NCBI RefSeq assembly: GCF_029395435.1
Contig: NZ_CP113915.1
Span: forward strand, 682,001-746,000
Direction: 5' to 3'
From: Bifidobacterium sp. ESL0790
GTDB lineage: Bacteria; Actinomycetota; Actinomycetes; Actinomycetales; Bifidobacteriaceae
DNA: 64,000 nt
Shown: positions 45,315 to 53,259 of the stretch, one piece after another
How positions within the stretch are numbered: the first letter of the stretch is position 1
Layout: every line of letters starts with the position of its first letter
The notes under the pieces: generated by a model
Seen by the model: the letters and a program-made list of their open reading frames with translations, nothing else
What the model was told of the DNA's origin: nothing
Database searches by the model: none
Translations under genes and position numbers: made by a program

Positions 45315-45971
45315 TCAGTGCATCCAGCGGAGACGGTTATCGCGGGCGAATTTGCAGGTAAGAATGCCGCCGTGGTCGGATGGGGCCGTGGACCCGGCAC
45401 CGGAGCAAAACGCGCCGGGATGTGCCAAGCCCGTGCCCCCGCTTTGGGACTGCTCGGCTTGCTGCTGTGCTTGTGCTTCGGCTTGGGCTTGAGCTTGTTG
45501 CTGTGCCTGAGCTTGTGCTTGGGCGGCGGCTTGCTGCTGGGCTTGTTGTTGCGCCTGCTCCTGCTGTTGCTTCTGCAGGTCAGCGGCCTGCTGCTTGGCC
45601 TTGTTCTCGGCTTGTTCCTTATCCCATTTATCCGCCTTCGGCTTCGCTTTGTCGAGTTGCTTGCGGGTGGATTTCAGCTCCGATTGGGTCTTTGAATATT
45701 CACTGTTGAGCGTCTTGTATTCATTGCTTTCTTTTGGGTCGATATTCGCGCTGGCCGCGCCCATGGCTATGCCGACGATGAGCGCGAGGATTACCGCGAT
45801 GACGCTTTTCCACCACGCGTGGGATTGCTTCTTGGCTTTGTGATCTGGCTGCTGTGGTTCTGATTCTGGTTCCGGTTGTGGTTCCAGAGTCTTTTGTGCG
45901 GTGGCTTCGGGGAATATTTGGGTTGTGGCGTCTGTGGCGTCATTGGTATTGTCGGGCTTCTTCGCTCCCAT
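45315..45971 (-). CDS. Single-pass membrane protein with Gln/Ala-rich coiled coil and Cys-pair C-terminal domain
   Basis: 218 residues from the ATG at 45969-45971 (AAGAGGGGAAG upstream). Acidic, Pro-rich cytoplasmic N-terminus (1-45), membrane helix (about 52-73: SVIAVILALIVGIAMGAA), a long external coiled coil becoming almost pure Gln/Ala (residues ~130-180), and a short C-terminal module with CSGAGSTAPSDHGGILTC ... RW. Small modules with two Cys around a Gly-rich turn and a terminal R-W end many actinobacterial secreted proteins. Function unknown. The repetitive CAG/GCN codons could change length by slippage. Confidence 0.8.
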   Translation of the reverse strand: MGAKKPDNTNDATDATTQIFPEATAQKTLEPQPEPESEPQQPDHKAKKQSHAWWKSVIAVILALIVGIAMGAASANIDPKESNEYKTLNSEYSKTQSELKSTRKQLDKAKPKADKWDKEQAENKAKQQAADLQKQQQEQAQQQAQQQAAAQAQAQAQQQAQAQAEAQAQQQAEQSQSGGTGLAHPGAFCSGAGSTAPSDHGGILTCKFARDNRLRWMH

Positions 45972-46067
45972 GGTTCTTCCCCTCTTATGTCGTTGTTGAC
46001 AATACAAGAGTAATGCAAAATTCAAGGGGAAATGCGTGATAATTCGACAATCTCCCAACGAAAAACG

Positions 46068-46111
46068 CGAAAACGGCGTCACCATGCTTTGGCGCGGTGA
46101 CGCCGTTTTCG
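46068..46111 (-). terminator. Intrinsic terminator of the fructokinase gene
   Basis: CGAAAACGGCGTCACC pairs with GGTGACGCCGTTTTCG (16-bp stem, 12-base loop). On the minus strand it is followed by GCGTTTTTC, 60 bp after the fructokinase stop. Confidence 0.85.
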
Positions 46112-46171
46112 TTTAGAAGTTTAGATTATGGTTTGTTTAATCGGAGCCCAGGTTCCAGTTCAGGCTCAACA

Positions 46172-47068
46172 TCACGCGTTGGCGTCGGCCAGGTAGTCGG
46201 GGACGTTTTCGGGGTATTCGGGCCAGGCGCCCTCCTGGGTGCAGACGAAGGCGGCGGTGTTGACGGCGGCCTTGTGCGCCTCGAGCAGCGGCGAGCCGGT
46301 GAGAATCTTGGCGGTGAACGTGCCGGAGAACGAGTCGCCGGCGCCCACGGTGTCGACCACGTCCACGCGCGGGGTGTCGAGCGTGGAACTCTCGCCGTTC
46401 TTGGCGGTGATGGTGCTGAAGGTCGAGCCGCCGGTGAGGATGACGTAGTTGAGGTCGTACTGGTCCATGAACCAGCGGCAGGCCTCGTCGTCGGAAGTGC
46501 CGCGGATGTTGAACATGTCGCGCAACAGCAGCAGCTCGGCGTCGTTGATCTTGAAGACGGTCGCGTAGCCCAAGAGCTCCTCGATGAGCTCCTTGGAGTA
46601 GTGGTCGCCGCGGATGTTGATGTCGAAGAACTTCATCGCGCCGGGCTTGGTGTGCTTCAGGAGCTCCACGATGGTGTCGTGCGATTCGTGGTTGCGCAGG
46701 GCGAGTGTGCCGTAGCAGATCGCGTCGGCCTTCTCCACCATCTCGATGAGCTCGCGCGTGTAGAGAATATGGTCCCAGGCCACGCCCTTGATGATGGTGT
46801 ATTCGGGGATGCCGTTCTTGAGCGTCACCTCCACGGTGGAGGTGGGCCAGGCGTTGCGTTGGATGATCGAGTCGACGCCGGACTTCTTGGTGGCCTCGAT
46901 CAGCTCGTCGCCGAGCGGGTCCTCGCCCACGGCGCTGATCGCATGGCCTTCCGCGCCGTTCATGGCCGCGTGGTAGGCGAAGTTCACCGGTGCGCCGCCC
47001 GCGCGTTTGCCGGTGGGCAGCATGTCCCAAAGCAGCTCTCCCAGGGATACGACGATTGGTTTGGCCAT
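46172..47068 (-). CDS. frk: Fructokinase, PfkB family
   Basis: 298 residues from the ATG at 47066-47068, with GAAAGGACC upstream. PfkB signature 1 is GGAPVNFAYHAAMNG, the anion-hole/catalytic motif is DTVGAGDSFSGTF, and the N-terminal LGELLWDMLP is typical of bacterial fructokinases. It converts fructose to fructose 6-phosphate. In B. longum a PfkB fructokinase lies close to nagA/nagB, matching this setting. It is 20 bp after the ROK regulator gene, so the two are co-transcribed. Confidence 0.87.
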   Translation of the reverse strand: MAKPIVVSLGELLWDMLPTGKRAGGAPVNFAYHAAMNGAEGHAISAVGEDPLGDELIEATKKSGVDSIIQRNAWPTSTVEVTLKNGIPEYTIIKGVAWDHILYTRELIEMVEKADAICYGTLALRNHESHDTIVELLKHTKPGAMKFFDINIRGDHYSKELIEELLGYATVFKINDAELLLLRDMFNIRGTSDDEACRWFMDQYDLNYVILTGGSTFSTITAKNGESSTLDTPRVDVVDTVGAGDSFSGTFTAKILTGSPLLEAHKAAVNTAAFVCTQEGAWPEYPENVPDYLADANA

Positions 47069-47088
47069 GATTGGTCCTTTCCTAGTGG

Positions 47089-48405
47089 TTAGGCGCTTTT
47101 CGGCGTCTTTTGGTCCGCGTGGTTCGTGGTGTCGCCCAAAAATCGCATGGGATGGTCCAAAAATCGGGTGATCGCCGCCGCGGCCGCGCCGAGCACGGTG
47201 GCGTCGGTGGGTAGGGCGGAAAGCGAGATGTCGGTGGTGTCGGCGATTTCGGGGATGACCCGTTGGCGCACCACCTCGCGGATGGCTTCGAGCAGGATGT
47301 CGCCGCCCATCGCGCCGATGTCGCCGATGACGATGCGGCTGGGATTGAAGGTGTTGCACACGGTCACGCAGCCGTAGCCCGCGTAACGACCGACCTCGCG
47401 CACCAGTTCGCGGGCGGCCTTGTCACCTTGCTGCGAGGCTTGGAAAAGACGGGCGCAGGCCTCGCGGTGGGTCATGGTTTTCGAGCCTGCGACGATGCCG
47501 CGCTTGTCGATTTCGTCGTGGATCGCACCGGCCGAGCAGTAGCGTTCGAGGCAGCCGACATTGCCACATTCGCACGGCCGTCCGTTGATGTCGATGGAGA
47601 CGTGGCCGAGCTCGGTGGCCGCGCCGAGATTGCCGTAGACGAGCTCGCCGCCGTCGATCACGCCCAGGCCGATGCCTTCGCCCAGCAGGTAATAGGCCAG
47701 GCTGCCGGTGCCATTGGGCTCGCCGAAAAGCCGTTGCGCCAGGGCCCCGGCGCGCGCGTCCTGCTCGATGAAAAGGGGGACGGGGGAGCGTTGCGCGAAT
47801 TCCTCGATGAAGTTGATGTTGCGCCAGTGGGGCATCGACGAGACGAGCGCCGCGCGTCCGGTCTCGCGCAGATATGGCCCCGGCACGGCCATGCCGATGG
47901 AAACGACGTTGGGGTCGTGGGCCAGCAGCTGGTCGACATTTTGGTGAATCGCCGTGACTGCCTCGTTCACAGTGCTGTCATCGACGGTGGGCAAATCGAC
48001 CAGGCTGACACGGTTGCCCGCCAAATCAAAGACGCCGATCTGCACGAGGCTGCGCGCGAATTTCACGCCGATGAAGTGGAAGCGGCTAGCGTTGATGGCC
48101 AGGCCGATGGAGCGTCGACGTTTGCTGCCTTTGATTTCACCGGTCTCGACGACGATGCCCGCGTCAATGAGTTTCGCCGTGATTTTCGTGATGGCGGCCG
48201 GCGTCAGATGCAGCGCCTTGGCGATCTGCGCCCGCGACGAGACCCCATGCCGATAAAGATGCCATAGGATGCGCGAGCGGTTCGCCTCCGAAACGTCGGT
48301 GCGCGAGATTCGGGAAGTTGCCGGGATGAGAGAGATCGCGGGGGCGATGGAGGTTGCCGAAGAGGTGGAAGTGACGGAGGCGACGCGTTGCGTGGCATGT
48401 TCCAT
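47089..48405 (-). CDS. ROK-family transcriptional regulator (likely of the fructokinase gene)
   Basis: 438 residues from the ATG at 48403-48405, chosen because GAGGAGGTG lies ideally upstream; the frame is open to 48465. N-terminal HTH (about 40-100: NRSRILWHLYRHGVSSRAQIAKAL), then ROK domain: GMAVPGPYL, ELGHVSIDINGRPCECGNVGCLE. Together with frk it forms a two-gene operon, so it probably responds to fructose or a phosphorylated product. An inverted repeat before the start is the likely operator. Confidence 0.88.
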   Translation of the reverse strand: MEHATQRVASVTSTSSATSIAPAISLIPATSRISRTDVSEANRSRILWHLYRHGVSSRAQIAKALHLTPAAITKITAKLIDAGIVVETGEIKGSKRRRSIGLAINASRFHFIGVKFARSLVQIGVFDLAGNRVSLVDLPTVDDSTVNEAVTAIHQNVDQLLAHDPNVVSIGMAVPGPYLRETGRAALVSSMPHWRNINFIEEFAQRSPVPLFIEQDARAGALAQRLFGEPNGTGSLAYYLLGEGIGLGVIDGGELVYGNLGAATELGHVSIDINGRPCECGNVGCLERYCSAGAIHDEIDKRGIVAGSKTMTHREACARLFQASQQGDKAARELVREVGRYAGYGCVTVCNTFNPSRIVIGDIGAMGGDILLEAIREVVRQRVIPEIADTTDISLSALPTDATVLGAAAAAITRFLDHPMRFLGDTTNHADQKTPKSA

Positions 48406-48463
48406 GTCGACACCTCCTCGGGCCCTGACGGTGAAATGAATCTTCGTCGATGCAAAAGTTTTC

Positions 48464-48495
48464 ATTAACTTACTTCATATGTTAACTGAGTTAAT
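48464..48495. promoter_or_regulatory. Inverted repeat in the promoter of the ROK-frk operon
   Basis: ATTAACT (48464-48470) and AGTTAAT (48489-48495) are inverted, with a central GTTAAC palindrome at 48481-48486. AT-rich, 59 bp upstream of the ROK start; a candidate autoregulatory site. Confidence 0.55.
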
Positions 48496-48636
48496 AGAAA
48501 AAGCAAGCTCCCGTAGAAGATTTTAAAAGAGGATTTTCGCGTAATTGGCCATCATGTTCCAATGTGATTGATTAGCCGGATTACACCTTTCTTTTGTTTG
48601 TTTAGGTTGTTTTGTCAGGTCCAGCCTCGCCTTAAG

Positions 48637-49158
48637 TCAGTGAACTCGGCCGTCCGTGACGAAGAGGGCGTGGGCGTCGCCGCTGGACTTGTTGCGCTGG
48701 TATTGGTCGAAGAGCTGCAGACGTTCGACGGTGCTGGCTGCGAGTGGCTGGGGGAGCGCGTCGCGGCTGAACCAGCCGACCTTGAGGCTCTCATCATCGC
48801 CTACGAAGGGTTCGGCGTTGCCGCCTGGCTTGAGCTTGCACAGGAACGAATGATCCATATATTGCGTGCGGTCGCCATTGGCGTAGGCGACGATTTTGGA
48901 GGACGACACCACGGCCACCAAATCGGTTACGACGGCGTCGATGCCGGTTTCCTCCTTGATCTCGCGCACCACGGTGTCGGCTGGCTGCTCGCCCGGCTCG
49001 TTGATTCCATACACCATCGCCCATTCCCCGGTATCGGCCCGCTGCCCGAGCAGAATCCGCCCTTCGACATCCTCTACGAGCCCAGTAACCCCACTGAGCC
49101 AAAGCAACTGGTGCCCAATCTTCTCCCGCAGCTCCACCACAAACCTCGGTGTAGTCAT
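48637..49158 (-). CDS. Nudix hydrolase
   Basis: 173 residues from the ATG at 49156-49158 with AAGGA upstream. The complete Nudix box G-x5-E-x7-REUxEE-x-GU is seen as GINEPGEQPADTVV followed by REIKEETGI. Preceded by LGQRADTGEWAMVYG, the usual strand before the box. Substrate is not predictable: nucleoside diphosphates linked to another group. A single gene with its own ribosome site. Confidence 0.92.
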   Translation of the reverse strand: MTTPRFVVELREKIGHQLLWLSGVTGLVEDVEGRILLGQRADTGEWAMVYGINEPGEQPADTVVREIKEETGIDAVVTDLVAVVSSSKIVAYANGDRTQYMDHSFLCKLKPGGNAEPFVGDDESLKVGWFSRDALPQPLAASTVERLQLFDQYQRNKSSGDAHALFVTDGRVH

Positions 49159-49310
49159 ATTAAATCCTTGCTCGTTAAACCAAAGTACACACTCAAAAGT
49201 CAAAACATAAGAAGGGCCTTCGCCGATGAATCCCTAAAACATCCCCAATCCGCTCCCCAAACCCCGAAGCGTGTGCGATGAATTACTCTCCGGAAGCATC
49301 AATATGCAGT

Positions 49311-49397
49311 TTGGGAGGCTGGGATATGCAATGTTCGGGCGTAGGCTTGGCCGAACGGCCTTGAGTGTCCCGAACATTGCATATCCCAGCCTCCCAA
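49311..49397. repeat. Long perfect hairpin, repeat family copy 1
   Basis: Arms of 29 bp (49311-49339 and 49369-49397) pair without mismatch; core GGGATATGCAATGTTCG. The 29-base loop contains a second small hairpin GGCCGAACGGCC. The same element with compensated changes occurs at 57076-57163. It sits 34 bp downstream of the aminopeptidase gene stop. Confidence 0.9.
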
Positions 49398-49430
49398 GCA
49401 ATTGGATCGCAACGTTACGCGAAGAAAGAA

Positions 49431-51029
49431 CTACTTCCTGGCAGCCGCACGCTGCGCCATCCACGCTTCCACGTCGTCGATCTCCTTAGGAATATCCTTG
49501 GAAATCCACTCAGGCCCATTCTCAGTCATCAGCACATCGTCTTCGATACGCACTCCGATGCCGCGCATCTCGGGAGGCAGCAGCAGGTCGTTCTTGGCGA
49601 AGTAGAGGCCGGGCTCGATGGTGAAGACCATGCCGGGCGTGATCTTCGCGCCCTGGTAGGACTCGTAACGGGCCTGCGCGCAGTCGTGCACGTCGAGGCC
49701 GAGGTGGTGGGCCACGCCGCAGGCGAGCCAACGGCGGTGCTGCTGGCCCTCGGGGGAGAGCGATTCCTCAACGTCGACCTTCAGGATGCCCCAGTCGTGT
49801 AGCTTCTGAGCGATGACGCGCATGCAGGCGTGGTGGATGTCGGAATAAGTGGCGCCCACCTTGGCGGCCTCGAAGCCGGCCTTCTGCGAGTCAAGCACGG
49901 CCTGGTAGATCTTCTTCTGCAGCGGCGTGAACTTGCCGTCCACCGGGAAGGTGCGGGTGATGTCGGCGGTGTAGAGGCTGTCGACCTCGATGCCCGCGTC
50001 GATCAGCAGCATCTCGCCGTGGCCGACCACACCGGTGTTGCGCATCCAGTGCAGGATCGGCGCGTGCTCGCCCGAGGCGATGATGGTGTCATAGCCGACG
50101 GTGTTGCCCTCTTCGCGGGAGACGGCGTTGAACTCGCCCTCAAGCATGCGCTCGCTGCGCGGCTTGCCCACGGCTTCGGGCAGGCGGGTGAGAATACGGT
50201 CGAAGCCGTCCTTGGTGGCGGCGACGGCCTTGCGGATCTCGCCGACCTCGTAGGAATCCTTCTCCATGCGGGCCGTGGAGGCGAACTCCTGCAGCTCGTC
50301 GTCGGCCTTCTCGTTGGCGGCCGGATCGGGGAAGCCGTTGGCCTCGCGCATGTCCTCGACCTGCGCAGTCATCTGCTCGTCCGCGGCACGCACCACGCGC
50401 ACACGCACGGCGCCCGCCTCGGCGCCGACGTCCTTGCCGATCGCATCAGGCAGGGAGGCCACGTCGTGGGTCTCGATGCCGGTCATCGCACTCAGTTCCT
50501 TGAGCCCGGCGCGCGGCCCGACCCAGTACTCGCCATAGTGCGAATCGACATAGTAGGCCTCGGTGCTGTTGTCGGCACGGGGAGCCACGAAGAGCTCCGG
50601 GGTGTGGGTCTTGCCGGCCTTGGCCTCAGGGCTTTCGGGGTCGACGGGGTTCAGCACGAGCACGGCGCCCGCCTCGTAATCCTGGCCCAGCCCGGTGTAA
50701 TAGGAGAACTCGGTGTTGGGGCGGAAGGCGTAGTCATCGTCGTTGTTGCGCACCTTGGGGGTGCCGGCGGGAATGACGATGCGCTCGCCGGGGAAGCGCT
50801 TGCCCAGCGCCTCGAGACGCGCGGGAATGAACTTGCTGGACTCGAGCGGCTTGATCTCGGGCTCCTGGTTGTCCCAGCCGGTCTTCATGAACTCGGCGAA
50901 CTTCTTCGACGTGGTCGGACGCAACGTGCGGTTGTTGGTCCTGTCTTCCATCGGTTGGTCCGCCCCTGGCGCCTTCGCCATCTCCTGTGCCTCGTATTCC
51001 TTGTCTTTGCTGGTCACGACTTCGCCCAT
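49431..51029 (-). CDS. pepP: Aminopeptidase P family Xaa-Pro aminopeptidase
   Basis: 532 residues from the ATG at 51027-51029 (AGGAGAGG upstream). The N-terminal aminopeptidase P domain (about 60-200: GTPKVRNNDDDYAFRPNTEFSYYTGL) is followed by the pita-bread metallopeptidase domain with dinuclear-site residues in LIDAGIEVDSLYTADITRTFP (Asp, Asp), VAHHLGLDVHD (His), FTIEPGLYF (Glu) and GVRIEDDVLMTENG (Glu). It cleaves N-terminal residues before proline, in the cytoplasm. Confidence 0.94.
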   Translation of the reverse strand: MGEVVTSKDKEYEAQEMAKAPGADQPMEDRTNNRTLRPTTSKKFAEFMKTGWDNQEPEIKPLESSKFIPARLEALGKRFPGERIVIPAGTPKVRNNDDDYAFRPNTEFSYYTGLGQDYEAGAVLVLNPVDPESPEAKAGKTHTPELFVAPRADNSTEAYYVDSHYGEYWVGPRAGLKELSAMTGIETHDVASLPDAIGKDVGAEAGAVRVRVVRAADEQMTAQVEDMREANGFPDPAANEKADDELQEFASTARMEKDSYEVGEIRKAVAATKDGFDRILTRLPEAVGKPRSERMLEGEFNAVSREEGNTVGYDTIIASGEHAPILHWMRNTGVVGHGEMLLIDAGIEVDSLYTADITRTFPVDGKFTPLQKKIYQAVLDSQKAGFEAAKVGATYSDIHHACMRVIAQKLHDWGILKVDVEESLSPEGQQHRRWLACGVAHHLGLDVHDCAQARYESYQGAKITPGMVFTIEPGLYFAKNDLLLPPEMRGIGVRIEDDVLMTENGPEWISKDIPKEIDDVEAWMAQRAAARK

Positions 51030-51235
51030 GTCCTCTCCTGATCGGTGAATATAGATACCGTCCATCCTAGTGTCTTCGCCGACCGTTCCGGGCCCGTTCC
51101 CACGCCTTTTCACAAGGCCCCTTCAGCTCGCGTCTCGCCGCCTCGCCGGGTTCGCCGCGCAGCTTAGCGCTGGCGAGACTGTTTCATACAATAGATACGT
51201 CTATTTTTAAGCGTTTCAGCGATAAACGAGGTCTT

Positions 51236-52861
51236 ATGTCTTTTGAGCATCCGAACACCAGCGGGGTCACCATTCGTGAGGTCGAGCGCGAGATCATGGG
51301 CCGGCGCACCACGCATGAGGAGCTGGGGCACGACCTCGAGGTCATGAACCTGATGCTCGACCTGCTGGGCCACCCGGAGGACACGTTCCGCATCATCCAC
51401 ATCACCGGCACCAATGGCAAGGGCTCCACCGCCCGCATGGCCGAGGCGATCTGCCGTACGTATGGCATGCGCACCGGCCTTTACACCTCGCCTCATCTGG
51501 AGAAGATCAACGAGCGCATCGCCGTGGACGGCCAGCAACTTTCCGATGACGATTTCATCGACACATGGACGCAGATCAAGGACTTCGTGGCGCTTGTGGA
51601 CCACAAGATGGAGGCCGACGGCAAGGCCCCGATGAGCTATTTCGAGATCCTCACGGCGATGGCCGTCTGGAAGTTCGCCGACGCGCCCGTCGACGTGGCC
51701 ATTTTCGAGGTCGGCATGGGCGGCAAGTGGGACGCCACCAACGCCTTGAACGGCGACGCCGCGATTATCGGACCGGTCGACATGGACCACATGCAGTGGT
51801 TGGGCGACACCGTGGAGAAGATCGCCACGGAGAAGGCCGGCATCATCAAGCACGAGTCCACCGCCATCATCGGCGCGCAGCCGCACGAGGCCGAGGTCAT
51901 GCCGATTCTGGAACAGGCCGCCGTGGCCGAGCACGCCACCATGATCCGTGACGGCGAGGAGATGGAGGTCGTCTCGCGCGCCCCGGCCGTGGGTGGACAG
52001 CTGGTCACGCTGCGCACACCCAACGGTGTCTACGAGGATATTCCGGTCGCCAAGTTCGGCGAGCACCAGGCGCACAACGCGCTCGCGGCGCTCGCGGCAG
52101 CCGAAGTGGTCATTCCCGTCAACGGCCAGCTCACCCAAGAGGTCGTGGCCGAGGCGCTGGGCGGGGTCAAGATTCCCGGCCGTATCGAGCAGGTGCGCAC
52201 CTCGCCGACCATCATCGTCGACGGTGGTCACAACGTCAACGCCGCCGAATCGCTGCGTGCGGCGCTCGAGGAGAACTACAACTTCGAGCAGTTGGTCGGC
52301 GTGGTCGCCATGATGAAGGACAAGCAGGTCGAGGAATACCTTGGCACGCTCGAGCCGATTTTGAGCCATATCATCGTCACCGAGAACTCGTGGCGAGACC
52401 GCGTGATGCCCGCCGAGGACCTTGAGAAGATCGCAGTTGGCGTCTTCGGGCGCGACCGCGTCACCCGCATCGACGAGCTGCCGGACGCCATCCAGCGCGC
52501 GGTCGACATGGTCGACGAGGACGACGAGCTGGGCGTGGGCTATGGCCATGGCGTGCTCATCTGCGGCAGTTTCGTCACCGCCGGCGACGCGCGCACTCTG
52601 CTCAAGGAGCGCAAGGACCCGGAGCTGGCGTTAACCAAGGCGCAGCGTGCCGCGGGCGCCAAGGGCGAGGATGCCAAGGGCCAGAACGACGCGAAGCCGG
52701 AGGAGGACGTCGTCTCCGAGGTCTTCGGCGACGCATTCGGCGATTTCGGCGTCAAGCAGGTCCCCTTCGAGGGAGAACCGGAACCTGGCTCCACAGCCGA
52801 CCAGCTCCGTCGCCACGACAACGACCACTCCACCGCCAAGGACCGCCACCCCAGCGACTGA
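51236..52861 (+). CDS. folC: Bifunctional folylpolyglutamate/dihydrofolate synthase FolC
   Basis: 541 residues. Mur-ligase-like fold: HITGTNGKGSTARM (P-loop), YTSPHLEKINERI, VFEVGMGGKWDATNAL and VDGGHNVNAAESL. It glutamylates folates and may make dihydrofolate. A charged, low-complexity C-terminal tail of about 75 residues is additional to the family fold. Divergent from pepP; the gene ends at the start of the hairpin array. Confidence 0.93.
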   Translation: MSFEHPNTSGVTIREVEREIMGRRTTHEELGHDLEVMNLMLDLLGHPEDTFRIIHITGTNGKGSTARMAEAICRTYGMRTGLYTSPHLEKINERIAVDGQQLSDDDFIDTWTQIKDFVALVDHKMEADGKAPMSYFEILTAMAVWKFADAPVDVAIFEVGMGGKWDATNALNGDAAIIGPVDMDHMQWLGDTVEKIATEKAGIIKHESTAIIGAQPHEAEVMPILEQAAVAEHATMIRDGEEMEVVSRAPAVGGQLVTLRTPNGVYEDIPVAKFGEHQAHNALAALAAAEVVIPVNGQLTQEVVAEALGGVKIPGRIEQVRTSPTIIVDGGHNVNAAESLRAALEENYNFEQLVGVVAMMKDKQVEEYLGTLEPILSHIIVTENSWRDRVMPAEDLEKIAVGVFGRDRVTRIDELPDAIQRAVDMVDEDDELGVGYGHGVLICGSFVTAGDARTLLKERKDPELALTKAQRAAGAKGEDAKGQNDAKPEEDVVSEVFGDAFGDFGVKQVPFEGEPEPGSTADQLRRHDNDHSTAKDRHPSD

Positions 52862-52870
52862 GCCCCCACC

Positions 52871-53105
52871 AGTGGGAAAAGCACCCAAACCTGCTCGGAA
52901 TAGTGCTTATCTCACAGATTCAGGTCCAACCTGTGGAAAAGCACCAAAATGAGCTCGAAAAGGTGCTTATCTCACTGATTTGTGACTTCATCAGTGGGAA
53001 AAGCATCAAAACGGGCCTGAAAAGGTGCTTTTTGTCGCAGGGGAGTCTGGAATCAGGAAGAAAAGCACTATTTTGGGGCGGTTTTAGTGCTTTTCTTCCT
53101 GATTC
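52871..53105. repeat. Array of four tandem inverted repeats, period 60-62 bp
   Basis: The AAAAGC block recurs at 52877, 52937, 52999 and 53061. Units 1-3 read AGTGGGAAAAGCACC or similar, about 16 bases, then GGTGCTTATCTCACTG: an imperfect 15-bp stem. Unit 4 is a perfect 21-bp stem (53050-53070 with 53085-53105). The array starts ten bases after the folC stop and ends 155 bp before smc. Confidence 0.85.
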
Positions 53106-53259
53106 TCGGTTTCGGCGTGACGAAAAGCAATGGATTCCGGCTCGGAGTTGCGGTTTGTAGGGCGGTTAGGTGTGCTGGCCGGTATGATTGCAATGGATAG
53201 CAATGCGTGCCCGGTGATGGGGAACGGCAAGAGGGAAGAACAGAGGAAGTTAATAATCC

